A stretch of DNA of 6,694 bases from Clostridiales bacterium UBA7285 (GCA_002472145.1 DKRJ01000023.1:1-6694), one strand, 5' to 3'. Counted from the stretch's first letter, positions 1 through 6,512 are shown. Numbers and translations: made by a program. Notes: generated from the sequence alone by a model not told the origin.

Positions 1-22
1 ACTTTTGGCGACCATATCATTT

Positions 23-51
23 ATTATAGCTTTAAAACAAGGCCCGCGCAA
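23..51 (-). promoter_or_regulatory. Possible leftward sigma-A promoter
   Basis: Read on the minus strand, a perfect TATAAT lies at 28-23 and a TTGCGC element at 51-46, with a 17-nt spacer. The -35 matches consensus at only three of six positions, so the call rests mainly on the -10 and the spacing. It would drive a gene lying left of the window, divergent from the M20 operon. No coding sequence on the left is visible to confirm it. Confidence 0.33.
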
Positions 52-55
52 TGAA

Positions 56-76
56 GCGCGCATGCTCTGTGCGCGC
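56..76. repeat. GC-rich hairpin in the left intergenic region
   Basis: GCGCGCA (56-62) pairs perfectly with TGCGCGC (70-76) around the 7-nt loop TGCTCTG. No T-run follows immediately on either strand, so it is not a convincing intrinsic terminator. It could be a leader structure or a chance feature of this GC-rich patch. Confidence 0.4.
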
Positions 77-108
77 AGCCTCGCGATCCCGCTGTTCGTC
101 CCGCACGG

Positions 109-137
109 TTTCCTGTCCGCTTTTTTCGTGATATTAT
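109..137 (+). promoter_or_regulatory. Weak candidate promoter for the M20/SBP operon
   Basis: TTTCCT (109-114, three of six consensus positions) is followed after 17 nt by TATTAT (132-137, five of six). Transcription would start near 144, leaving a leader of about 80 nt before the start codon at 225. It overlaps the left arm of the 12-bp inverted repeat, which would suit operator control. The -35 is poor, so the real promoter may be elsewhere. Confidence 0.27.
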
Positions 138-163
138 TATGTCAGCCCGATATATCACGAAAA
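123..163. repeat. 12-bp perfect inverted repeat upstream of M20 gene
   Basis: TTTTCGTGATAT (123-134) is exactly complementary to ATATCACGAAAA (152-163), separated by 17 nt. The arms are AT-rich with a TCGTGA/TCACGA core. It lies 62 bp upstream of the M20 start codon, where an operator or a leader hairpin would be expected. The centre-to-centre arm spacing is 29 bp, close to three helical turns, compatible with two protein half-sites on one face. No specific regulator can be named. Confidence 0.55.
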
Positions 164-191
164 TATTCTGTCGGTATTCCGATATGAAGTA

Positions 192-207
192 TGATGCATG
201 AGCATCA
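192..207 (+). promoter_or_regulatory. Small hairpin just before the M20 ribosome binding site
   Basis: TGATGC (192-197) pairs perfectly with GCATCA (202-207) around the 4-nt loop ATGA. It ends 5 nt before the GGGAGG ribosome binding site (213-218). An upstream in-frame ATG at 198 sits in the loop and has no ribosome binding site of its own, which argues for 225 as the true start. The hairpin may simply insulate the ribosome binding site; a regulatory role is a guess. Confidence 0.35.
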
Positions 208-224
208 GGACCGGGAGGCAGCAG

Positions 225-1413
225 ATGGAAGACGTGAAGAATGTACTGAAAAGTTATGACGTCGGTGCGCTGATCTCAGAAATGGTGAAGATCAGAAGCT
301 ATTCGTTCATGAAAGATCAGGAGCGTGAGATCGCCCGGGGCCATCGCGGCATTTTTCCGGGGAGAGAGCATACCTTGCGAGGCCATACGCCACCACGGGG
401 ACAGATACAACGTCACCGCCGTCATTAAAGGAACGGGAGGCGGCAGGAGCCTGATGCTCTCGGGCCATATGGACACTATCCCGGCGTACGACATGGAAGA
501 CGCGTTCTCGGGTGAGATAAAGGATGGATGCGTTTTCGGGCGCGGATCGTGCGATATGAAAGGGCCGCTGGCCGCGATGATGATCGCGCTGGCCGCGATA
601 CACAGGAGCGGAGTCAAACTCGCCGGAGACCTTTATTTCACCGATGTCGCCGACGAGGAGGAGAAGGGCCTGGGGACCAAATACCTCATAGAACACGGAC
701 CTGCCGCTGACGGCGTGACAGTAGGCGAGCCGACTGACATGAAGATCGCTCCGGGGCACAAGGGCCTCGAGTGGATAGAGGTCACATTCTACGGCAAAAA
801 AGTCCACGACGGACGCCAGAAAGAGGGAATCAGCGCCATCGAGATGGCCGCCAGATTCATTAACAGGATATACGGCGAATATTTCCCGCTTCTGGACAGC
901 AGAGAATATCCGGTTCTCGGGGCGCCTACGATAAACGTCGGAACAGTATCTGGCGGAGATCAGCCGAGCACGGTCCCGGACAGATGCGTCCTGAAACTCG
1001 ACAGGCGCATGGTGCCGACGGAGACCATCCCTCAGGTATATGAGGAACTCAAGGGTATAGGCGATAGGCTGCGCGAGGAGGACAGCAGATTCTCGTGCAC
1101 GGTCAGAGACGTGTTCGAGGGAGACGACCTGCTTCCGCATATACCGTTCCTGACCCCTGACGACGACCCGATAATGCGGGCGGCGAGGAAAGCCTGCCTC
1201 TCAAACGGCATAGAAGCCGTCACTGAACCGTTCCCCGCATGGACAGATGCCGGCTTCATAGCGGACAAAACCGGTTCATCGTGCATAGTCATGGGGCCGG
1301 GAAAACTGGAACTCGCCCATTCGGCGGGAGAATGCATCAAGATAGAAGACGCGCGTCGCGCTGCTGCGATCTATGTCGACTGCGCGCGCGAATACTGCGG
1401 TACTTCGGAATAA
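225..1413 (+). pseudogene. M20-family metallopeptidase/deacylase, frameshifted
   Basis: M20 enzymes (ArgE/DapE/carboxypeptidase G2 group) are cytosolic di-metal hydrolases that cleave peptides or acylated amino acids. The ATG at 225 follows GGGAGG (213-218) with a 6-nt spacer. The first 38 residues (MEDVKNVLKSYD...) read in one frame, then the family sequence continues in the next. GGGG at 337-340 carries one G too many: dropping it gives ...EIARAIAAFFRGES... and a protein of 395 residues, a normal family length. Unrepaired, translation stops at 428 after 67 residues. In the repaired protein the ligands are all present: His81 and Asp83 in SGHMDT, Asp110 in GRGSCDMKG, Glu145-Glu146 in DEEEKG, Glu168 in GEPTD and His365 in LAHSAGE. 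Internal GTG 325 has AGGAG only 1 nt upstream, too close for normal initiation. The lipoprotein gene starts 28 bp downstream, suggesting an operon and a peptide-like substrate. Exact substrate is unknown. It could be a recent pseudogene or a sequence error. Confidence 0.85.
337..340 (+). other. Frameshift site: extra G in GGGG run
   Basis: The codons ATC GCC CGG before the run and GCC ATC GCG GCA after it join perfectly if one of the four Gs is removed. The preceding bases are CCC, so the site is a C3G4 homopolymer junction, a typical place for slippage or base-calling error. Nothing nearby looks like a programmed frameshift stimulator. Confidence 0.8.
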
Positions 1414-1428
1414 CAAACATGAATCTAC

Positions 1429-1433
1429 AGGAG
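1429..1433 (+). promoter_or_regulatory. Ribosome binding site deciding the SBP start
   Basis: AGGAG at 1429-1433 lies 8 nt before the ATG at 1442. It selects this start over the upstream in-frame start at 1373, which would overlap the M20 gene by 41 bp and bury the signal peptide 23 residues in. Confidence 0.85.
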
Positions 1434-1441
1434 TTATTAGT

Positions 1442-3217
1442 ATGATCAAAAAAATATCAGCAGCCCTGCTCGCGGGGGTCATGGTCTTTTCCCTTTCGGC
1501 CTGCTCGTTAGGGTCGATATGGCATAAGACCCCGAAGGGCAAGGTCTTTAAAACGTCGGTCGTGCAGAATCTCTCCAGCCTCGATTTTGCCGACAACATA
1601 GACGATAAAGCCTCGACCGCGGCAACGTACCTCGCCGGATTTCTCTGGCGCAAATACCCGACGGAGGACGGCAAAGGATACACATGGCTTGCCGACTTAG
1701 CCGACGGGGACCCGGTGCAGATAGATGAGACGAACTGGCAGATCAACCTGCGCAGGGACGCTGTCTGGGACGACGGAACGGCGATAAACGCCGACACGTG
1801 GATCTTCACGTTCAAGACCATGTTCGACCCTTCCCTGAAGCAGCGGATGAGCACGTATCTCGCCGATAACATCATCACGATAAGCAACGCGTATGAGTAT
1901 TCCGTGCAGGGCACGGAAGAACATCCGGACGCCGTTTCTTTCGATGACGTCGGCATCAAAAAACTGGACGAATACTCGATACAGATCACGACGGCAGAAG
2001 CGAACACCGCCGACGAGGTCAGGGAGCATTTTTCACAGTCGTGCTGCACGCCGCTGAACGAGGCGCTCTGGACGGAATGCCTCTCCGAGGATGGACTCTC
2101 CACGACGTACGGGACTGACAAAGACAAATATATCAGTTCCGGTCCTTACGCCCTCGCCGAGTGGGATCCGGAACAGGGCTTTATATTCACGAAAAAAGAC
2201 GACCACTGGCTCAGCGGATATTTCAATTACGACGCCGTCGAGGTCTACATCATACCCGACATGGCGGACAGAGTGGATAAATTCCGGAACGGCGAACTCG
2301 ATGAACTCGTCCCCGACAAAGCCTCGCTCGATACGTTCATCGACGACGAAAGGCTCCACTCCTACGGTTCCACGATAGTGGGATGTCTCGATATCAACTG
2401 CAAGAACCCTGAAAACCCGATCTGCGCCAGCGTGAACTACCGCAAGGCGATCTATCACTCTATCAACCGCGAAGAGGCGGCGAGCACGGCATTCGGCCAC
2501 ATGGAGCCGGTAGGGACGTACGTCAACGATCTGGCGGGAGACGCTTCCGAGTCCGGACTCACGTACAGGGAATCCGACTACGGCAAAGCCGTGACCGAGC
2601 AGGTCGAAAAGGACGGCCCGTACGGGTTCAACGCTTCGCTGGCGCTCGATTATCTCAACAAAGCGATCGAGGAGTGCGGCGTTAAGGAAGACCAGCTTCC
2701 GATCACGGTCAAATTCGCCGTGGACGAGGAAGATGAGGAATGGAGCGCGTTCGCCGATTATCTGGCGAAGCAGTGGGATGAGATCTTTGCCGGCAAGATG
2801 AAGATCGAGATCGTGCCGTATTCGGGAATAACGGCTTCCGATTTCAAAAACGGACGCGACGAGCGCTGGGACCTGGCCACGAACGAGAAGGGCCGGGAGA
2901 TCTCGCGCAAGTATCCTTACGCCTGCTACTACTATTTCCTCGCCAAATACAATTCGTCGCCGAATAACTATCATCCGGCCGAATTCGACGCGCAGTACGC
3001 GCAGTGCGAGGCGATAAAGGATCTGGACTACGACGCGGTGCTCGAGGCCACGCAGAAGCTCGAACAGATCGACCTTCAGTACGTAGTCGAATGCCCGGTA
3101 TTCCAGACCCGCAACTACATGCTGTTCTCCGATCACCTGAAGCTGCCTGTCAGCGAGTACATCGACGATTTCGGATGGGGGCAGGAGTACGGCGATATTG
3201 GCACGAACGGTCAATAG
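1442..3217 (+). CDS. Family 5 (peptide/nickel-type) ABC substrate-binding lipoprotein
   Basis: This 591-residue protein is the extracellular binding component of an ABC importer of the OppA/DppA type (SBP_bac_5). Residues 1-20 form a lipoprotein signal peptide: KK near the N terminus, a hydrophobic core, and lipobox LSAC with Cys21 as the lipid anchor. The mature domain shows family hallmarks: an INLRRDAVWDDGT segment around 101-113, SSGPY at 232-236, and NYRKAIYHSINRE around 332-344, corresponding to the conserved 'R-A-I-x-x-A-I-D-R' region. Length is usual for oligopeptide binders. Acidic and aromatic-rich composition fits a secreted protein. It follows the M20 hydrolase by 28 bp, so an oligopeptide or acylated amino acid is a reasonable ligand, but ligand cannot be read from sequence. 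No permease or ATPase gene follows, so it is an orphan in this window and must use a transporter encoded elsewhere. An OppA-like role is inferred; no gene symbol is assigned. Confidence 0.92.
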   Translation: MIKKISAALLAGVMVFSLSACSLGSIWHKTPKGKVFKTSVVQNLSSLDFADNIDDKASTAATYLAGFLWRKYPTEDGKGYTWLADLADGDPVQIDETNWQINLRRDAVWDDGTAINADTWIFTFKTMFDPSLKQRMSTYLADNIITISNAYEYSVQGTEEHPDAVSFDDVGIKKLDEYSIQITTAEANTADEVREHFSQSCCTPLNEALWTECLSEDGLSTTYGTDKDKYISSGPYALAEWDPEQGFIFTKKDDHWLSGYFNYDAVEVYIIPDMADRVDKFRNGELDELVPDKASLDTFIDDERLHSYGSTIVGCLDINCKNPENPICASVNYRKAIYHSINREEAASTAFGHMEPVGTYVNDLAGDASESGLTYRESDYGKAVTEQVEKDGPYGFNASLALDYLNKAIEECGVKEDQLPITVKFAVDEEDEEWSAFADYLAKQWDEIFAGKMKIEIVPYSGITASDFKNGRDERWDLATNEKGREISRKYPYACYYYFLAKYNSSPNNYHPAEFDAQYAQCEAIKDLDYDAVLEATQKLEQIDLQYVVECPVFQTRNYMLFSDHLKLPVSEYIDDFGWGQEYGDIGTNGQ

Positions 3218-3226
3218 ATGTAGATT
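3198..3226 (+). promoter_or_regulatory. Candidate sigma-A promoter for the MATE leader
   Basis: TTGGCA (3198-3203, five of six consensus positions) and TAGATT (3221-3226, four of six) are separated by exactly 17 nt. The -35 lies inside the last codons of the lipoprotein gene. Transcription would begin near 3233 and give a leader of about 120 nt before the MATE start, containing a stem-loop and a terminator. No competing promoter fits between the terminator and the MATE gene. Confidence 0.5.
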
Positions 3227-3257
3227 ATTAAAGGAATAAGGAAAATAAAACAATACG

Positions 3258-3289
3258 ACAAAGACCCGCCGGGGTCGCATAAGGTTTGT
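3258..3289 (+). ncRNA. Bulged stem-loop in the MATE 5' leader
   Basis: ACAAAGACCC (3258-3267) is continuous on the 5' side. GACCC pairs with GGGTC (3272-3276) around the loop GCCG, and ACAAA pairs with TTTGT (3285-3289). The 8-nt sequence GCATAAGG (3277-3284) bulges out on the 3' side. Within the bulge, ATAAGG (3279-3284) is complementary to CCTTAT (3318-3323), which includes the end of the terminator stem and the start of its T-run. This would allow competition between the two structures. I do not recognise a known riboswitch class. Confidence 0.45.
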
Positions 3290-3294
3290 GTAGT

Positions 3295-3329
3295 AGGCCA
3301 TCGTTACTCAACGGTGGCCTTATTTTTTT
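3295..3329 (+). terminator. Intrinsic terminator between the SBP and MATE genes
   Basis: AGGCCATCGTT (3295-3305) pairs with AACGGTGGCCT (3310-3320) as an 11-bp stem with one U-G wobble and the 4-nt loop ACTC. It is followed by TATTTTTTT (3321-3329). This is a strong Rho-independent terminator. It ends the M20/SBP transcript, and because its T-run finishes 26 nt before the MATE ATG it may also act as an attenuator for the MATE gene. Confidence 0.88.
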
Positions 3330-3341
3330 GCTCGTGGGAAC

Positions 3342-3346
3342 GGAGG
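3342..3346 (+). promoter_or_regulatory. Ribosome binding site deciding the MATE start
   Basis: GGAGG at 3342-3346 stands 9 nt before the ATG at 3356. It excludes the longer in-frame start at 3314, which would lie inside the terminator stem and add a run of residues encoded by the T-tract. Confidence 0.88.
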
Positions 3347-3355
3347 ACTTTACTT

Positions 3356-4690
3356 ATGTACGAGGGAAGCTCGAAGGAACTGTTCGGGAGATTCGCTCTG
3401 CCGCAGATGATCGGCCTGCTCTTTAATTCCGTCTATATCATAGTGGACGGACTGTTCATAGGCAATCGTCTCGGGCGAGACGCGATGGCCGCCGCGGCAG
3501 TTGGGGTGCCGCTGATCGAGATTTTGATCGCACTGTCCATGGCGATAGCCTCTGGCGCCGGGACGCTGATCTCAGGTCAGCTCGCGCGTGAGGAAAAGGG
3601 CGCCGCTGCCCGCACTTTCAATACGGCTGTGATGTCGGCCGCGGTATTGGGCGCGATCATCGCGGTATTTGGTAATGTTTTCATCGACGGGATAGCAGAG
3701 GCGCTGGGCTCCACAGAGTCCATACATGAGGATGCGGTCACGTACATCTGGTATATAATCACGTTTTCGCCTTTCCTCGTCTTCAGTTATCTTCTGGGCG
3801 GGATGGCAAGGAACGACGGGCGCCCGAAACTTGCGATGGCGGCTTTGACGGCCGGGTCGCTTTCAAATATACTGCTCGACTATATCTTCATGTATCCGCT
3901 TGATATGGGAATAGGTGGGGCGGCGCTTGCGACGGCAATAGGGCCTGTGCTGAGCGACCTGATCCTGCTGCCGCATTTTATCAGGGAAAAAGGCGCGCTC
4001 AGGTTTGCGCGCCTGATCTTCAAAGTGAAAGACGCCGGGCGCATCCTGCTTCTGGGATTTCCGTCCTTTATTATGGAATTCACTATCGGGATCGTCACGT
4101 TCGTGTATAATTCGGCGATCGGCAGATACGGATTCGGCGAGATCGGCCTGGCGGCGTACCTCGTGATCGGCTACCTGATGCTGATAATACTAACGCTGTT
4201 TCTCGGTTTTGCCGAGGGGCTTCAGCCGGTGTTCAGCCATTTTTCGGGGACAGGTGAAACTGAGCGCTGCCACGCGATGCGCCGGTACGCGGCAAAGATC
4301 TTCCTGATCGTGGGCGTCGCCTGCTATGCGGCGATATTCTTTTTCTCGAAGGATTTCTATTCGACGTTTTCGCCCGGGGATACGGAACTTATCGATTTTG
4401 CCGCTTCGAAGAGCAAAGTGTACTTCTGCGGATTTTTCCTGGCGGGGCTGAATATCCTGATGATCTCATACTGGCAGTCGACGCGTCAGACAGGTCTGTC
4501 GCTGATCGTCTCGCTTTCGCGGAGCCTGATATTCCCGCCGCTTCTGGCGTTCGTCATTCCGACGGTCTTCGGAGCGGACGCGCTATGGGCGTGCCATTCC
4601 CTGAGCGAGAGCGTAACTGCCGTTATCGCGTTCATAATGCTCAGGAAGAAGGAATCGGCCATCCCGCGGCGTTCCGGGGAGAGCGGCTGA
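3356..4690 (+). CDS. MATE family multidrug/metabolite efflux transporter
   Basis: The product is a 444-residue integral membrane protein of the MATE family (MepA/DinF-like branch), which exports cationic drugs or metabolites using a Na+ or H+ gradient. The length fits the usual 440-460 residues and twelve membrane helices. The N-terminal half shows GRFALPQMIGLLFNSVYIIV from residue 11, followed by DGLFIGNRLG. NILLDYIFMYPLDMGIGGAA (171-190), leading into ALATAIGP, matches the conserved motif at the end of the first half. In the second half, GFAEGLQPVFSHFSG (284-298) and QSTRQTG (374-380) are typical. The C terminus is short, basic and cytoplasmic (RKKESAIPRRS). The gene is monocistronic in appearance: a terminator precedes it and a hairpin overlaps its stop. 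Expression may be controlled by transcription attenuation in its leader. Substrate cannot be predicted. Confidence 0.93.
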   Translation: MYEGSSKELFGRFALPQMIGLLFNSVYIIVDGLFIGNRLGRDAMAAAAVGVPLIEILIALSMAIASGAGTLISGQLAREEKGAAARTFNTAVMSAAVLGAIIAVFGNVFIDGIAEALGSTESIHEDAVTYIWYIITFSPFLVFSYLLGGMARNDGRPKLAMAALTAGSLSNILLDYIFMYPLDMGIGGAALATAIGPVLSDLILLPHFIREKGALRFARLIFKVKDAGRILLLGFPSFIMEFTIGIVTFVYNSAIGRYGFGEIGLAAYLVIGYLMLIILTLFLGFAEGLQPVFSHFSGTGETERCHAMRRYAAKIFLIVGVACYAAIFFFSKDFYSTFSPGDTELIDFAASKSKVYFCGFFLAGLNILMISYWQSTRQTGLSLIVSLSRSLIFPPLLAFVIPTVFGADALWACHSLSESVTAVIAFIMLRKKESAIPRRSGESG

Positions 4691-4706
4691 CGGTCCCAGC
4701 CGCTCT
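4680..4706. terminator. Hairpin spanning both convergent stop codons
   Basis: AGAGCGGCTG (4680-4689) pairs perfectly with CAGCCGCTCT (4697-4706) around a 7-nt loop. It covers the TGA of the MATE gene (4688-4690) and most of the TAG of the minus-strand HD gene (4707-4705). On the plus strand it is followed by ATTTCT, a weak U-tract; on the minus strand no T-run follows. It probably serves as a shared, mainly rightward, terminator. Confidence 0.5.
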
Positions 4707-5274
4707 ATTTCTCGGTCGCTTTCATCGCGTCGAGGGTGCGCGAAAGTAGGGTGTCCAGATCCCAGCCGAGCATCTCGGCGCCCTGAGAGATGACGTCGCG
4801 GGAACATCCCGCTGCGAAACGCTTGTCTTTGAATTTCTTTTTCAGTGATTTAAGATCCATGTCCCTGCAGCTGTGTGACGGGCGTATGATGGCCGCGGCT
4901 CCGATGAGCCCGGTCAGTTCGTCCGTCGCGAAGAGGACTTTTTCCATCTCATGCTCGGGCTTCACGTCGCTGCAGAGCCCGTATCCGTGCGATACGACAG
5001 CGTGGATGACGTCCTCGGGGACGCCCGCCTCCCGCAGAAGTTCCGGAGCCTTGACACAGTGCTGCTCGGGCCATTTTTCAAAATCGATGTCATGCAGCGT
5101 GCCGACTACCTGCCAGTAGTCAGCTTCATCGCCGTATCCGAGTTCGCCGGCGAACCAGCGCATCACGGCGCCGACCGTCTCGCCGTGCGTGACGTGGAAC
5201 GGCTCCGAATTGTATTTTTTCAGAAGTTCGAGCGCTTCCCCGGGTGTCATGTCGACCCTTCTCTCATCTGCCAT
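4705..5274 (-). CDS. HD-domain phosphohydrolase-like protein
   Basis: A 189-residue soluble protein of the HD/HDIG superfamily, metal-dependent phosphohydrolases acting mainly on nucleotides or other phosphate esters. Likely ligands are His30 (FHVTHGETV), the His61-Asp62 pair (GTLHDIDFEKWPEQH), His91 and His96 (HAVVSHGYG) and Asp118 (FATDELTGLIGAA). The second half contains a Lys-rich helix (KSLKKKFKDKRF, 142-153). I associate proteins of this layout, about 185-190 residues, with Clostridia, usually annotated only as HD or HDIG hydrolases; substrate is unknown. Two starts are possible. ATG 5274 has AAAGGGA about 9 nt upstream. ATG 5250 (Met9, MTPGEALELLKKYN) has GAAGGG 5 nt upstream and gives what I recall as the usual family N terminus. 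It lies 81 bp downstream of the EamA gene on the same strand with no terminator between, so co-transcription is likely. Confidence 0.88.
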   Translation of the reverse strand: MADERRVDMTPGEALELLKKYNSEPFHVTHGETVGAVMRWFAGELGYGDEADYWQVVGTLHDIDFEKWPEQHCVKAPELLREAGVPEDVIHAVVSHGYGLCSDVKPEHEMEKVLFATDELTGLIGAAAIIRPSHSCRDMDLKSLKKKFKDKRFAAGCSRDVISQGAEMLGWDLDTLLSRTLDAMKATEK

Positions 5275-5355
5275 TTTCGATATCCCTTTCGTTTCCGCGT
5301 TCAGCGGTCAGTTATATTGATTTATCGCATCCGCACTTGCTTTGCACGTCAGCGT

Positions 5356-6426
5356 TTATTTGCTTGTTTTCTCGGCCTGCTTCTTCTGCTTTGCGGGGAG
5401 CTGGGCCAGGATCACCGCGGCGAAGATGATGATGCAGCCGAGGACCTCGCTGCCGCTCATGCGCTCGTGCAGTATCAGCGCGCTGGTCAGTACGGCAAAG
5501 ACAGACTCCAGGCTCAGGATCAGCGAAGCTGCCGCCGGGTCTGCGTTTTTCTGCCCGATCATCTGGAACGTATAGCCGAGCCCGGCGGAAAAGACGCCCG
5601 CGTAGATGATAGGCAGCCAGACGCTCATGATCGCTTTGATCTCCGGATGCTCGAATAAGGCCATCCCCGTGAGGCAGATCGCGGCGCAGACGAAGAACTG
5701 GATGCAGGACATCTTAATTGTGTCGGCTTCTGCCGTGAAACGGTCGACGATCTGTATGTGGACCGCAAAGGTGAAAGCGCAGAGCAGGAGCATGACGTCT
5801 CCCATGCTGAGCGACAGGCTCGCGCCGCTTCCGAACATCGTGAGCATATAGAACCCGAAGGCTCCGAGGATCACGCAGAGCCAGATGATTTTACGCGGAC
5901 GCTGTCCGATGAATATTCCCAGCAGAGGGACTATCACGATATAGAGCGCCGTGATGAAACCGGCCTTGCCGGCGTCGGTGCCCAGGTACATCCCGTACTG
6001 CTGGAGCGTGGAAGCCACCGCCAGAGCGATGCCGCACGCGATCCCGCCTTTGATCGTGGCTGACCTGCGTTCGTCTTTCCCACTGCCGGCCCCGGTTCCT
6101 CCAGCACACTGGTCTTTGTTTTGTTCGCTTCCCGCGAGACCGGTGCTTTGTTCGCTTCCCGCGAGACCGGTGCTTTGTTCGCTTCCCGTGAGGTCGGTGC
6201 TTTGTTCGCTTCCCGCGAGGTCGGTGCTTTGTTCGCGGCCTCTGCGCTTCTTTGCTGCCGACATTATCCCCACGACGATGAGCAGGAAAATGCCCGCCAC
6301 CAGCGTCCGGATGCCGTTATACGTGAACGATTCCAGGACGGTGCCCGCCTTCTGGGCGACAAAACCCAGACCCCAGATGAACGCCGTCAGTAACAAAAGT
6401 AAATTGCTTCCCGCTTTGCTTCTCAA
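5356..6426 (-). CDS. EamA/DMT superfamily transporter with tandem-repeat loop
   Basis: The product is a 356-residue inner membrane protein with two EamA domains, the fold of drug/metabolite transporters that export amino acids, metabolites or drugs. The start is TTG at 6426-6424: GGAGGGG (6438-6432) precedes it by 5 nt, and the protein then opens as MRSKAGSNLLLLLTAFIWG, the usual EamA N terminus. An ATG at 6513 would add 29 residues that look unrelated. Domain one covers about residues 7-60 and 125-197 (SNLLLLLTAFIWGLGFVAQK; LQQYGMYLGTDAGKAGFITA), domain two 207-343 (GDVMLLLCAFTFAVHIQIVD; AASLILSLESVFAVL; LGCIIIFAAVILAQ). Between helices 2 and 3, at about 60-125, sits a hydrophilic insert with four EQSTxLxGS repeats and a Gly/Lys-rich stretch. 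EamA proteins normally have a short loop there, and 356 residues is longer than the usual 290-310. The C-terminal tail is Lys-rich. Substrate is unknown. Confidence 0.92.
   Translation of the reverse strand: MRSKAGSNLLLLLTAFIWGLGFVAQKAGTVLESFTYNGIRTLVAGIFLLIVVGIMSAAKKRRGREQSTDLAGSEQSTDLTGSEQSTGLAGSEQSTGLAGSEQNKDQCAGGTGAGSGKDERRSATIKGGIACGIALAVASTLQQYGMYLGTDAGKAGFITALYIVIVPLLGIFIGQRPRKIIWLCVILGAFGFYMLTMFGSGASLSLSMGDVMLLLCAFTFAVHIQIVDRFTAEADTIKMSCIQFFVCAAICLTGMALFEHPEIKAIMSVWLPIIYAGVFSAGLGYTFQMIGQKNADPAAASLILSLESVFAVLTSALILHERMSGSEVLGCIIIFAAVILAQLPAKQKKQAEKTSK
6127..6234. repeat. Four tandem 27-bp repeats inside the EamA gene
   Basis: Four contiguous units lie at 6127-6153, 6154-6180, 6181-6207 and 6208-6234. 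The first two are identical; the third and fourth differ from them at three and two positions. Read on the minus strand they encode EQSTDLAGS, EQSTDLTGS, EQSTGLAGS and EQSTGLAGS (residues 65-100), followed by a degenerate EQNKDQ. The period is a multiple of three, so copy-number change would keep the frame. The near identity suggests recent expansion by slippage. Confidence 0.95.
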
Positions 6427-6431
6427 GATAT

Positions 6432-6438
6432 CCCCTCC
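6432..6438 (-). promoter_or_regulatory. Ribosome binding site deciding the EamA TTG start
   Basis: On the minus strand GGAGGGG (6438-6432) is followed by ATATC and then TTG (6426-6424). No ATG lies at a suitable distance, so the TTG is the best supported start. Confidence 0.82.
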
Positions 6439-6467
6439 ATTGTTTTCCGGTACAAATAATATCTTAT

Positions 6468-6497
6468 CAAAAAATCGCGCGGGCAGTAGATTTTTTG
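6468..6497. repeat. 9-bp A/T-tract inverted repeat upstream of EamA gene
   Basis: CAAAAAATC (6468-6476) is exactly complementary to GATTTTTTG (6489-6497) with a 12-nt GC-rich spacer. It is centred about 56 bp upstream of the EamA start, in its promoter or leader region. It may be an operator; as a hairpin its A-U stem would be weak. Confidence 0.5.
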
Positions 6498-6512
6498 TTG
6501 AACACATAGGCA

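Noticed and set aside
5..187. 60-residue open frame in the left intergenic region starting at TTG
   Set aside because: It has no ribosome binding site in view, no recognisable similarity, and overlaps the inverted repeat and promoter-like elements.
334..345. Programmed ribosomal frameshift at the C3G4 junction
   Set aside because: No standard slippery heptamer, no following stop codon in the zero frame at the site, and no clear stimulatory structure; a simple indel or base-calling error explains it better.
307..1140. Open frame of 277 codons on the minus strand opposite the M20 gene
   Set aside because: It is antisense to the conserved hydrolase sequence, shows no family motif and has no convincing ribosome binding site.
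1276..2127. Open frame of 283 codons on the minus strand across the M20/SBP junction
   Set aside because: It crosses the operon junction antisense to two recognisable genes and its Ser-rich product has no identifiable domain.
2033..3301. Open frame of 422 codons on the minus strand opposite the lipoprotein gene
   Set aside because: It lies antisense to a well supported lipoprotein gene, has Arg/Val-rich low-complexity composition with no recognisable domain, and reflects codon bias of the opposite strand.
4951..5658. Open frame of 235 codons on the plus strand over the HD and EamA genes
   Set aside because: It is antisense to two genes with clear family motifs and spans their intergenic gap without a domain of its own.
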